From Bacillota bacterium (lineage in GTDB: Bacteria > Bacillota > Clostridia > Christensenellales > UMGS416): 21,391 nt of DNA. The notes below the pieces were generated by a model. That model ran no database searches and had not been told where the DNA came from. It worked only from the letters and a program-made list of their open reading frames with translations. The stretch is taken from NCBI GenBank assembly GCA_023428265.1, contig JAEYYW010000164.1:1-21391 (forward strand), written 5' to 3'. This document shows positions 1 through 6,595 of this stretch, in pieces (the stretch's first letter is position 1; each line of letters begins with the position of its first letter). A program made the position numbers and the translations under genes.

Positions 1-236
1 TAACAGCATCGCCATTCCGATCCGTATGCAATTGTCCTGGAAAAGGGTAGACTACCCCCTCAAACTCCCAGAACAGTTGCGAGACGGTCGGTTTGGAACA
101 TGCTGTCACGTCACCTCATAATTTTCTGCTGGTATCATAACACAGACATTTCCATCACGCAAGCCATCAAATGGTGCCCGCCGCATTGCGGGCCGAATCC
201 ATCATTCCGCACAAAAACCTCACCTCATTTCCTGCA
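1..236. other. Intergenic stretch without a recognised gene
   Basis: I see no convincing coding region in this leading stretch; frames on both strands are short and none has a good ribosome binding site. It contains one GC-rich inverted repeat (GCCCGC at 176-181 with GCGGGC at 188-193, six-base loop), but no T-run follows it on either strand, so it is not a clear terminator. Any upstream gene lies outside the window. Confidence 0.6.
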
Positions 237-264
237 TTGACATTCCGCTGAGCCGGATTATAAT
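237..264 (+). promoter_or_regulatory. Near-consensus sigma-A promoter for marR-exporter operon
   Basis: A perfect TTGACA (237-242) is followed after a 16-base spacer by a perfect TATAAT (259-264). Transcription would start near 271, about 50 bases ahead of the marR start codon. Such a strong match suggests a promoter that is kept off by a repressor, which fits the palindromic sequence immediately downstream. Confidence 0.85.
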
Positions 265-275
265 TGAGTACGATT

Positions 276-295
276 TTAATTAAGTAAGTAACTTA
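276..295 (+). promoter_or_regulatory. Putative MarR operator (two adjacent palindromes)
   Basis: TTAATTAA (276-283) is a perfect palindrome, and TAAGT-A-ACTTA (285-295) is an 11-base inverted repeat with one central base. They sit just after the expected transcription start and before the marR ribosome binding site. AT-rich palindromes of this size at the marR promoter are typical autoregulatory operators in the family; binding by this particular protein is inferred. Confidence 0.6.
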
Positions 296-319
296 TCTAT
301 TGTGGCATGGAGAAATCGT

Positions 320-766
320 ATGGATAATACAGAAGTCGCGAAAGACCTGATGCGGACGTTTCAACAATTTAAAAGGGTCATGAAACCGCCGCCGATGGTC
401 AGAGGTCTTAAGCCCAGCGAGATGGGGCTGCTGTTTCACATTGAGCGGTTTCGTGAGGATGAGAGCAGCGGCGTGAAGGTGTCGGAGCTGTCCGGCCATA
501 TGCACGTCACCTCCCCCTCCGTCACGCAACTGGTCAAAACGCTGGAAGACAAGGGCATGGTTGCCCGCCGGATGGATCCGGATGACCGCCGAAGCGTGCT
601 GGTGAGCCTGACCGACAAGGGAGAAGCTGTCACCCGCCAGGCTGAGCAAGGCCTGCAGGCGCTGCTCTCCGGCATCGTGGACCATCTGGGCGAGGAAAAA
701 AGCAAACAACTGATCAGCCTGCTGGATGACGTTTCACAATATCTGTCCACCGCAAACAATCCGTAA
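320..766 (+). CDS. MarR-family transcriptional regulator
   Basis: A 148-residue winged-helix DNA-binding protein, the usual length for MarR regulators, which act as dimers and often repress an adjacent drug exporter until a ligand releases them. The helix-turn-helix lies at roughly residues 50-80 (VTSPSVTQLVKTLEDKG) and is followed by the wing motif RRMDPDDRRSVLVSLTDKG, with the conserved D-x-x-D-R-R signature. I chose ATG 320 because GGAGA (309-313) is well spaced before it; an in-frame GTG at 302 would add six residues but has no ribosome binding site. The stop is 12 bases before the exporter gene, so they form one operon behind the promoter at 237-264. It probably represses itself and the exporter. 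The ligand cannot be read from the sequence. Confidence 0.93.
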   Translation: MDNTEVAKDLMRTFQQFKRVMKPPPMVRGLKPSEMGLLFHIERFREDESSGVKVSELSGHMHVTSPSVTQLVKTLEDKGMVARRMDPDDRRSVLVSLTDKGEAVTRQAEQGLQALLSGIVDHLGEEKSKQLISLLDDVSQYLSTANNP

Positions 767-778
767 AGGAGATTTTTT

Positions 779-2506
779 ATGCTCAAGCTTTACCGAAACC
801 TGAAGCCTTTCACGATGCCGATCGTGATCGTGCTGGTCATGGTCTTTCTACAGACCATGGCAAACCTCTATTTGCCCACGCTGATGGGTGACATCGTGAA
901 CAAAGGCATCATGATGGGCGACACCGACTATATCCTGCAGGCCGGCGGCACAATGCTCATTTACGTGGCCGGCGGTGTGGTGTGCGCCATCGTGGCAAGC
1001 TATTTTACCTCCCGCACGGCCATGGGCCTGGGCCGGATCCTGCGCAACCGCGTGTTTTCCACGGTGGAGAGCTTTTCGCTGCACGAGTTTGACAAAATCG
1101 GCACCGCCACATTGATCACCCGCACCACCAATGACATCACCCAGGTGCAAATGGTCACCGTGATGCTTCTGAACATGATGCTGGGCGCGCCGATGACGGC
1201 AATCGGCGGGTTCATCCTGGCCTATTCCAAGGACGCGGAGCTCACTCTGGTGCTGGCGGTCGCAATCCCGGTGCTGGTGGCCACAATCGCAGTGCTGGCC
1301 ACCCGCGCGATGCCGCTGTTTCAGTCGATCCAGAAAAAGATTGACAGGATCAACCTGGTGCTGCGCGAAAACCTGACCGGCATCCGCGTGGTGCGGGCAT
1401 TCAACCGCATCGGCGATGAGCGCAAGCGTTTCGAGGCCGCCAACGGAGACCTCACCGGCACGTTCATCAAGGTGAACCGCCTGATGGCGTTTATGTTCCC
1501 GGCGATGATGATCATCATGAATGTGACCAGCCTGGCCATCATCTGGTTCGGCGCCAAGCGCATTGAGGCCGGCATGGATATCGGCGCGCTCACCGCCTTC
1601 ACGCAATATGCGATGCAGATCATGTTTGCGTTCTTGATGTTCTCGATGATGTTCATCATGGTGCCCCGCGCCCAGGCTGCCGCCCAGCGTGTGGTGGAGG
1701 TGCTGGAGACAAAGCCGGAAATCGTGGATCCCAAGGATCCTGAGAGCCCCCTCAGCGATGTGCGCGGCACAGTGGAGTTCCGCGACGTCACGTTCCGCTA
1801 CCACGGCGCCGAAAACCCGGCGCTGGCCGGCGTGAGCTTCACGGCCAGGCCCGGCGAGATCACAGCGATCATCGGCGGAACCGGCTCGGGCAAAACCTCG
1901 CTGGTGAACCTGATCCCCCGTTTTTATGACGTGGACGAAGGCGCGGTGCTGGTGGACGGCGTGGACGTGCGAAGGATGACGCAAAAGGACCTGCGCGGCC
2001 GCATCGGCTTCGTGCCGCAGAAAAGCGTGCTCTTTACCGGCACCATCGCGGATAACATCCGCTTTGGCAAGCAGGACGCTTCCGAAGAGGAAATGGCTCT
2101 GGCTGCCCAGACGGCGCAGGCCTCCGAGTTCATTGAGAAGCTGGATGAAAAGTATGATCACATCATCGCCGAAGGCGGCACCAACGTGTCCGGCGGGCAG
2201 AAGCAACGCCTTTCCATTGCCAGGGCGCTGGCAATGAAGCCGGAAATCTACATCTTCGACGACAGCTTCTCGGCGCTGGATTTCAAGACCGACGCCAAAC
2301 TCCGCGCGGCGCTGAAAAAGCAGATCGCCGACTCCACGGTGTTCATCATTTCCCAGCGCGTTTCCACCGTGATGGATGCCGACCGCATCATCGTGCTGGA
2401 CGACGGCCGCGTGGCCGGCATGGGCACGCACCACGACCTGATCAAAACCTGCGATGTTTACCGCGAAATCGCTTCGTCGCAGCTTTCTATGGAGGAACTG
2501 GCATGA
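779..2506 (+). CDS. Heterodimeric ABC exporter, subunit 1 (non-catalytic Walker B)
   Basis: A 575-residue half-transporter with an N-terminal six-helix exporter domain (about 1-300) and a C-terminal ATPase domain (about 330-570). Walker A is GGTGSGKT (366-373), the Q-loop Gln is 414, the signature is the intact VSGGQ (470-474) and Walker B is IYIFDD (490-495). The residue after the Walker B Asp, normally the catalytic Glu, is Asp495, and the H-loop reads ISQRVST with Gln526 in place of His. This is the pattern of the degenerate half in heterodimeric multidrug exporters of the BmrCD, LmrCD and TM287/288 type. The ATG at 779 follows AAAGGAGA. Its stop overlaps the start of the next gene in an ATGA, so both halves are translationally coupled. 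Substrate is unknown; the linked marR suggests a toxic compound or drug. Confidence 0.93.
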   Translation: MLKLYRNLKPFTMPIVIVLVMVFLQTMANLYLPTLMGDIVNKGIMMGDTDYILQAGGTMLIYVAGGVVCAIVASYFTSRTAMGLGRILRNRVFSTVESFSLHEFDKIGTATLITRTTNDITQVQMVTVMLLNMMLGAPMTAIGGFILAYSKDAELTLVLAVAIPVLVATIAVLATRAMPLFQSIQKKIDRINLVLRENLTGIRVVRAFNRIGDERKRFEAANGDLTGTFIKVNRLMAFMFPAMMIIMNVTSLAIIWFGAKRIEAGMDIGALTAFTQYAMQIMFAFLMFSMMFIMVPRAQAAAQRVVEVLETKPEIVDPKDPESPLSDVRGTVEFRDVTFRYHGAENPALAGVSFTARPGEITAIIGGTGSGKTSLVNLIPRFYDVDEGAVLVDGVDVRRMTQKDLRGRIGFVPQKSVLFTGTIADNIRFGKQDASEEEMALAAQTAQASEFIEKLDEKYDHIIAEGGTNVSGGQKQRLSIARALAMKPEIYIFDDSFSALDFKTDAKLRAALKKQIADSTVFIISQRVSTVMDADRIIVLDDGRVAGMGTHHDLIKTCDVYREIASSQLSMEELA

Positions 2507-4674
2507 GCGAGCACAAGCAGCAAAGCTACAACCGCCCCCCGCGCAGGGGGCCCGGCGGACCCGGCGGCCCAGGTGGCCCCGGCATGGGCATGCCGGTGGA
2601 AAAGCCCAAGAATTTCAAGGGCACACTGATCCGGCTGCTCAAATATCTGAAGCCACACCGCACCGCGCTGATCATCGTGTTCTTCTTTGCCATTGCCAGC
2701 ACGGTCTTCGCCGTGTATGCGCCGATGGTGAGCCGCGACGCGCTGAACGGCCTGCAGCACAGCTTGGTCGCCAAGGGCGTGATGGACGGCATTGGAAAGG
2801 CAGAAGAAAACCCACAGGTGCAAGCGGGGTTGAAGATGCAGGGCGTGCCGCTGCTGGCAGACGCCAAAACCAACGATGAGAAGGCTGACGCTGTCAGCAA
2901 GTTCCTCGACCTGGCGCTGAAACTGCCCAAGGAGCAGCTGGAAGCCATGGTCAAGGCTGGCGGCGGCCAATCCGGCACGTCGTTTATGGGGTATGACCTG
3001 TCACAGCTGGGGAGCGAAGAGAACAAAGATAAGCTGGACACCTTCATTGGTTATATCCGCGAGACCGGCGGCAAGATCATGTTTGACGAGTTAGGCCGGT
3101 TCATGCTCCAGCTTCTGGCACTCTATCTGATCAGCGCAGGCTTCACGTTCATCATGCAGTATGCAATGTCTTCCGTGTCGCAAAACACCGTGAAGGTGAT
3201 GCGCACCGATGTGAACGACAAGCTGGCAAAGCTGCCGCTGAAGTTTTTTGACAGCCGCACCCACGGTGAGATACTGAGCCGCATGACCAACGATATGGAC
3301 ACGATCGCCCAGACGCTGCAGCAGAATCTGACGCAGGTGATCAGCTCAATTGTGCAGATCATCGGCTATATCATCATGATGCTCACGATCAGCCCCATCC
3401 TCACGCTGATCGTGCTGGCCACGCTGCCGCTGTATGTGGTGGCCACGATGTTTATCGCCAAGGCCAGCCAGAAATACTTCAAGGCCCAGCAGAAGAGCCT
3501 GGGCGAGCTCTCCGGCCATGTGGAGGAGATGTATGGCGGCCACAAGGTGGTAAAGGCGTTCAGCTATGAAGACAAGTCCATGGCCAAGTTCAGGGGCGTC
3601 AACGACGAGCTGTATGCCGCCGGCTGGAAGGCGCAGTTTGTGTCGGGCATCATGTTCCCGATCATGAACTTTGTGAGCAATCTGGGCTATGTGCTGATCT
3701 GCGTGGTGGGCGGCACCTATGCGGCCAAGAAGGCGCTGGAGCTGGGCGACATCACCACGTTCATACAGTATTCCCGGTCATTCACGCAGCCCATCGTGCA
3801 GACCTCCAACATCGCCAACGTGATCCAGTCCACGATCGCCTGCGCCGAGCGCGTGTTTGAGCTTTTGGACGAAGCCGAGCAGCTGCCCGACCGCGAAGAC
3901 TCTGTGCAGCTGGAGAAGCCCACCGGCACCATCAGCTTCGACCATGTGAAATTCGGCTACAGCGAAGACAAAGTCCTGATGGAAGACATGAACATCCATG
4001 TGCAGCCCGGCCAGACCATCGCCATCGTGGGCCCCACCGGCGCCGGCAAAACCACGCTCGTGAACCTGCTGATGCGCTTTTATGAGGTGAACGACGGCGC
4101 CATCCGCGTGGACGGTGTGGACACCCGCGACATGAAGCGCGCAGACCTCCGCCACATCTTCGGCATGGTGCTGCAGGACACCTGGCTTTTCACCGGCACG
4201 ATCCGCGACAACATTGCCTATGGCCGCGACAACGCCACCGAGGAGGAAATCATCGCGGCGGCCAAGTCTGCCCACGCAGACCGGTTTATCCGCACGCTGC
4301 CGGAGGGTTACAACACAGTGCTCAACGAGGACGCTTCCAACATCAGCCAGGGCCAGAAGCAGCTGCTGACGATCGCAAGGGCAATCCTGGCCGATCCGGC
4401 CATCCTGATCCTCGACGAGGCCACCAGCTCCGTGGACACGCGCACAGAAGTCCGCATCCAGCGGGCCATGCACAACCTGATGAAAGGCCGCACCAGCTTC
4501 GTGATCGCCCACAGGCTTTCCACGATCCGCGACGCAGACCTGATCCTGGTGATGAACCACGGCTCGATCATTGAGACCGGCACCCACGAGGAGCTGCTGG
4601 CTGCCAACGGTTTCTACGCAGACCTCTATATGAGCCAGTTTACAGGGGCAAAGACGGAGGAGCTGGCAGGCTAA
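2503..4674 (+). CDS. Heterodimeric ABC exporter, subunit 2 (catalytic Walker B)
   Basis: A 723-residue half-transporter, partner of the preceding gene. It starts with a hydrophilic Gly-Pro-rich tail (residues 11-31), then a first membrane helix near 52-73. An insertion of roughly 110 residues (about 80-195) precedes the second helix near 200-220 and probably forms an extracytoplasmic domain. The ATPase domain carries Walker A GPTGAGKT (510-517), Q-loop Gln558, Walker B ILILDE with the catalytic Glu639, and H-loop His670. Its signature, however, is ISQGQ (614-618) rather than LSGGQ. The intact Walker residues here therefore pair with the intact signature of subunit 1 to make one competent ATP site, and the other site is degenerate. 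Related long subunits (YheH/BmrD-like) exist in Bacillota. Start ATG overlaps the previous stop. A terminator follows. Confidence 0.93.
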   Translation: MSEHKQQSYNRPPRRGPGGPGGPGGPGMGMPVEKPKNFKGTLIRLLKYLKPHRTALIIVFFFAIASTVFAVYAPMVSRDALNGLQHSLVAKGVMDGIGKAEENPQVQAGLKMQGVPLLADAKTNDEKADAVSKFLDLALKLPKEQLEAMVKAGGGQSGTSFMGYDLSQLGSEENKDKLDTFIGYIRETGGKIMFDELGRFMLQLLALYLISAGFTFIMQYAMSSVSQNTVKVMRTDVNDKLAKLPLKFFDSRTHGEILSRMTNDMDTIAQTLQQNLTQVISSIVQIIGYIIMMLTISPILTLIVLATLPLYVVATMFIAKASQKYFKAQQKSLGELSGHVEEMYGGHKVVKAFSYEDKSMAKFRGVNDELYAAGWKAQFVSGIMFPIMNFVSNLGYVLICVVGGTYAAKKALELGDITTFIQYSRSFTQPIVQTSNIANVIQSTIACAERVFELLDEAEQLPDREDSVQLEKPTGTISFDHVKFGYSEDKVLMEDMNIHVQPGQTIAIVGPTGAGKTTLVNLLMRFYEVNDGAIRVDGVDTRDMKRADLRHIFGMVLQDTWLFTGTIRDNIAYGRDNATEEEIIAAAKSAHADRFIRTLPEGYNTVLNEDASNISQGQKQLLTIARAILADPAILILDEATSSVDTRTEVRIQRAMHNLMKGRTSFVIAHRLSTIRDADLILVMNHGSIIETGTHEELLAANGFYADLYMSQFTGAKTEELAG
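2548..2586 (+). repeat. GGP-codon tandem repeat in exporter subunit 2
   Basis: Imperfect tandem nine-base units encode repeated Gly-Gly-Pro (residues 16-28). It is a short, low-complexity stretch in the predicted cytoplasmic N-terminal tail ahead of the first membrane helix, and it could vary in length between strains by slippage. Confidence 0.7.
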
Positions 4675-4691
4675 AGCTCCTATCGCATCCA

Positions 4692-4728
4692 AAAACAGCC
4701 GCCGGGGCCATGCCCCGGCGGCTGTTTT
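4692..4728. terminator. Bidirectional intrinsic terminator
   Basis: A perfect 17-base-pair inverted repeat (4692-4708 with 4712-4728) has a three-base loop, a GC-rich core and AAAA/TTTT at its ends. It reads as a Rho-independent terminator on both strands, serving the exporter operon on + and the fucosidase gene ending at 4745 on -. Confidence 0.93.
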
Positions 4729-4744
4729 GCTGCCGACCAATCAA

Positions 4745-6049
4745 TCAACAAAGCTCAATCTCAATCACCGTATCCGCCGGGTCGGGCAGGGCGCAGTCAT
4801 GCACCAGCGGGTCGGTTTCGAGAAAGGTGAGTGCGCCGTAGGCATGGATCATCCAGGCTGTGGATTTTTTGATCTCGCTGCTGTCGCTGAGCAGGCGGAC
4901 TTTCCTCACCCGGTCCGCCTCGATGCCCGGCAGGTGCAGCGGCCCGATCGGCGGCTCGAAGACATGGGCGTAAACCAGATTGCCCTTCCGGGTGTAGCGG
5001 CCCCATTCGGGTTTCGGCAACTCTGCGCTGCCACAGCCATAAACGCTGCCGCCGTTCAGGTGCATCCACCTGCCGATGTCCGCAAGGATCTGCAGCGACT
5101 CCATGGGGATGTTGCCGCGGGCGTCGGGGCCTACATTCAGCAGCATGTTGCCGCCCTTGCTCACACATTCCACCAGCTTGCGCACGATCATTGACGCGGG
5201 CTTGAAGTATTTGTCGCCGGAATGATAACCCCAATTCTTGTTCATCGTGATACAGGCTTCCCACGGGATGGGCTCGCCGCGCTTGTTGGTGATGCCCTCC
5301 GGCGGGATGATCTGCTCCGGCGAGGCGAAGTCGCCGCTCCAGGGGCTGGGCTCGTCATTGACAATGGAGCCGAAGCCGTCGCCGCTGGCCTCCAGCCGGT
5401 TGTCGATCAGCACGTCGGGCTGGTGGCTGCGAATCATTTTGATGAGATTCTCCGCCTGCCACTTCTCGCCGGTCATGTCGTCGTAGGAGAAATCGAACCA
5501 CATGATATCCAGCTTGCCGTAACCGGTGCAAAGCTCCTCCACCTGGCCATGCAGGTAGTCCAAATACCGCTCGAAGCGGTGCTCCGCACCTTCAAAGGCG
5601 CGGTTGTCGCGCATCGGGTGGTTGCGGTCGCCATAATGGGGGTAATCGGGGTGGTGCCAGTCAATCAGCGAGTAATACAGGCCCACCTTCAACCCCTCGG
5701 CGCGGAAGGCGTCCAGGTATTCACGGATCAGGTCGCGTTTCGCCGGCGTGTTGGTGGCCTTGTAGTCGGTGAGCGCACTGTCAAACAGGCAGAAGCCGTC
5801 ATGGTGCTTGGCTGTCATCACGGCGTATTTCATGCCGGCGGCCTTGGCTGCCCTGGCCCACTGTTTCGGGTCATAATCCACAGGGTTGAAGCTGTCAAAG
5901 AACTGCTGGTAGTCCTCATTGGAGATGCGCTCGACGCTGCGCACCCACTCGCCCCGGGCCGGCGTGGCATAGATGCCCCAATGGATGAACATGCCGAACC
6001 GATCCTGGCGGAACCAATTACTGCGCTGGAATTTCTCAAACATGGCCAT
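4745..6049 (-). CDS. Alpha-L-fucosidase, glycoside hydrolase family 29
   Basis: A 434-residue GH29 enzyme that removes terminal L-fucose from glycans with retention of configuration. Family landmarks are FIHWG (21-25), AKHHDGFCLF (80-89), the region around LDIMWFDFS where Asp186 is the expected nucleophile, and LLNVGP (303-308). The catalytic barrel covers about 1-340, with a short beta-rich C-terminal part to 434. There is no signal peptide, so it should act in the cytoplasm on imported small fucosides, unlike secreted members. GGAGG lies very close to the first ATG; the second ATG (6043, two codons later) has better spacing and may be the true start. No sugar transporter or fucose pathway gene is next to it. 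Confidence 0.93.
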   Translation of the reverse strand: MAMFEKFQRSNWFRQDRFGMFIHWGIYATPARGEWVRSVERISNEDYQQFFDSFNPVDYDPKQWARAAKAAGMKYAVMTAKHHDGFCLFDSALTDYKATNTPAKRDLIREYLDAFRAEGLKVGLYYSLIDWHHPDYPHYGDRNHPMRDNRAFEGAEHRFERYLDYLHGQVEELCTGYGKLDIMWFDFSYDDMTGEKWQAENLIKMIRSHQPDVLIDNRLEASGDGFGSIVNDEPSPWSGDFASPEQIIPPEGITNKRGEPIPWEACITMNKNWGYHSGDKYFKPASMIVRKLVECVSKGGNMLLNVGPDARGNIPMESLQILADIGRWMHLNGGSVYGCGSAELPKPEWGRYTRKGNLVYAHVFEPPIGPLHLPGIEADRVRKVRLLSDSSEIKKSTAWMIHAYGALTFLETDPLVHDCALPDPADTVIEIELC

Positions 6050-6074
6050 ACTCCTCCGGTGGAAATCTGACCGT

Positions 6075-6083
6075 ATTATAACA
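6075..6083 (-). promoter_or_regulatory. Extended -10 promoter for the fucosidase gene
   Basis: On the minus strand TGTTATAAT combines a perfect TATAAT (6075-6080) with an upstream TG at the extended -10 position, about 25 bases before the start codon. No good -35 hexamer is visible, which is normal for extended -10 promoters. The gene therefore probably has its own promoter, separate from the acetyltransferase gene upstream. Confidence 0.6.
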
Positions 6084-6135
6084 TGGCAGAATTGTGTTGC
6101 GGGTAAATGACAAAAGGTTGATGGCGCAAAGCGGA

Positions 6136-6576
6136 TCAGCCGTCAGTGAGCGCCATCGTAAACCGGAGATGGGTGAACCGGAAACCCTGCCGCTCGTAAA
6201 AGCGATGGGCCCTTTCCCGCACCCGGTTGGTGGAAAGCTCCATGCATTCGCAGCCCCGCTCGCGGGCCCGCGCAGCCATTTCTTCCACCATCGCCGCGCC
6301 TATGCCAGCGCCGCGGCAACTCTCCTCAACCACCAGCTCCACAATCTCCGCCACAGGCCCTATGTGGTGAAGCGGCGAAGAAAACTGCAGGCTTCCAAAG
6401 GCGCACACAGCGCCATCCGCCTCCGCAACCAAATAAACAAGCAAAGGATTGGCCAGATTGCTTCTGAACTTGCTGGAAAATGCATCGAACTCATACGTCC
6501 GCGGTGCTTCCAGCAGCTCGATGAGGCGGTGCACATGGGGCGCGTATTGCTCGGTGGCCGGGCGGATGGTGGTCAT
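6136..6576 (-). CDS. GNAT-family N-acetyltransferase
   Basis: A 146-residue single-domain acetyltransferase of the GNAT superfamily, which moves an acetyl group from acetyl-CoA to an amine. The acetyl-CoA-binding motif A is visible as VVEESCRGAGIGAAMVEEM, with the R-G-A-G-I-G pyrophosphate loop at 88-93. A C-terminal HRFYERQGF segment matches the usual motif B (Tyr127). The length is normal. ATG is preceded by AGGAGG with seven-base spacing. It starts only 19 bases after the stop of the AraC-type gene upstream, so the two are probably co-transcribed. The acceptor substrate cannot be deduced; an antibiotic, small amine or protein N-terminus are all possible. Confidence 0.9.
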   Translation of the reverse strand: MTTIRPATEQYAPHVHRLIELLEAPRTYEFDAFSSKFRSNLANPLLVYLVAEADGAVCAFGSLQFSSPLHHIGPVAEIVELVVEESCRGAGIGAAMVEEMAARARERGCECMELSTNRVRERAHRFYERQGFRFTHLRFTMALTDG

Positions 6577-6595
6577 GGCTGCCTCCTGGGTGTAT

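Noticed and set aside
176..193. GC-rich hairpin near the left edge as a terminator
   Set aside because: Neither strand has a T-run after the stem, so a terminator call is not supported.
302..319. GTG start for marR, six codons upstream
   Set aside because: No ribosome binding site precedes it, while ATG 320 has GGAGA at good spacing; the GTG version would also begin almost at the operator.
848..2434. Long open frame on the minus strand (528 codons) opposite exporter subunit 1
   Set aside because: It is His-, Gly- and Ala-rich antisense of a clear ABC transporter gene, with no ribosome binding site or recognisable domain; a by-product of GC-rich codon use.
2548..2586. CRISPR-like or regulatory tandem repeat
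   Set aside because: The units are coding Gly-Gly-Pro codons in frame within the exporter gene, without spacers.
3778..4740. 320-codon open frame on - opposite exporter subunit 2
   Set aside because: It crosses the strong bidirectional terminator and mirrors the conserved ATPase domain; no own motifs.
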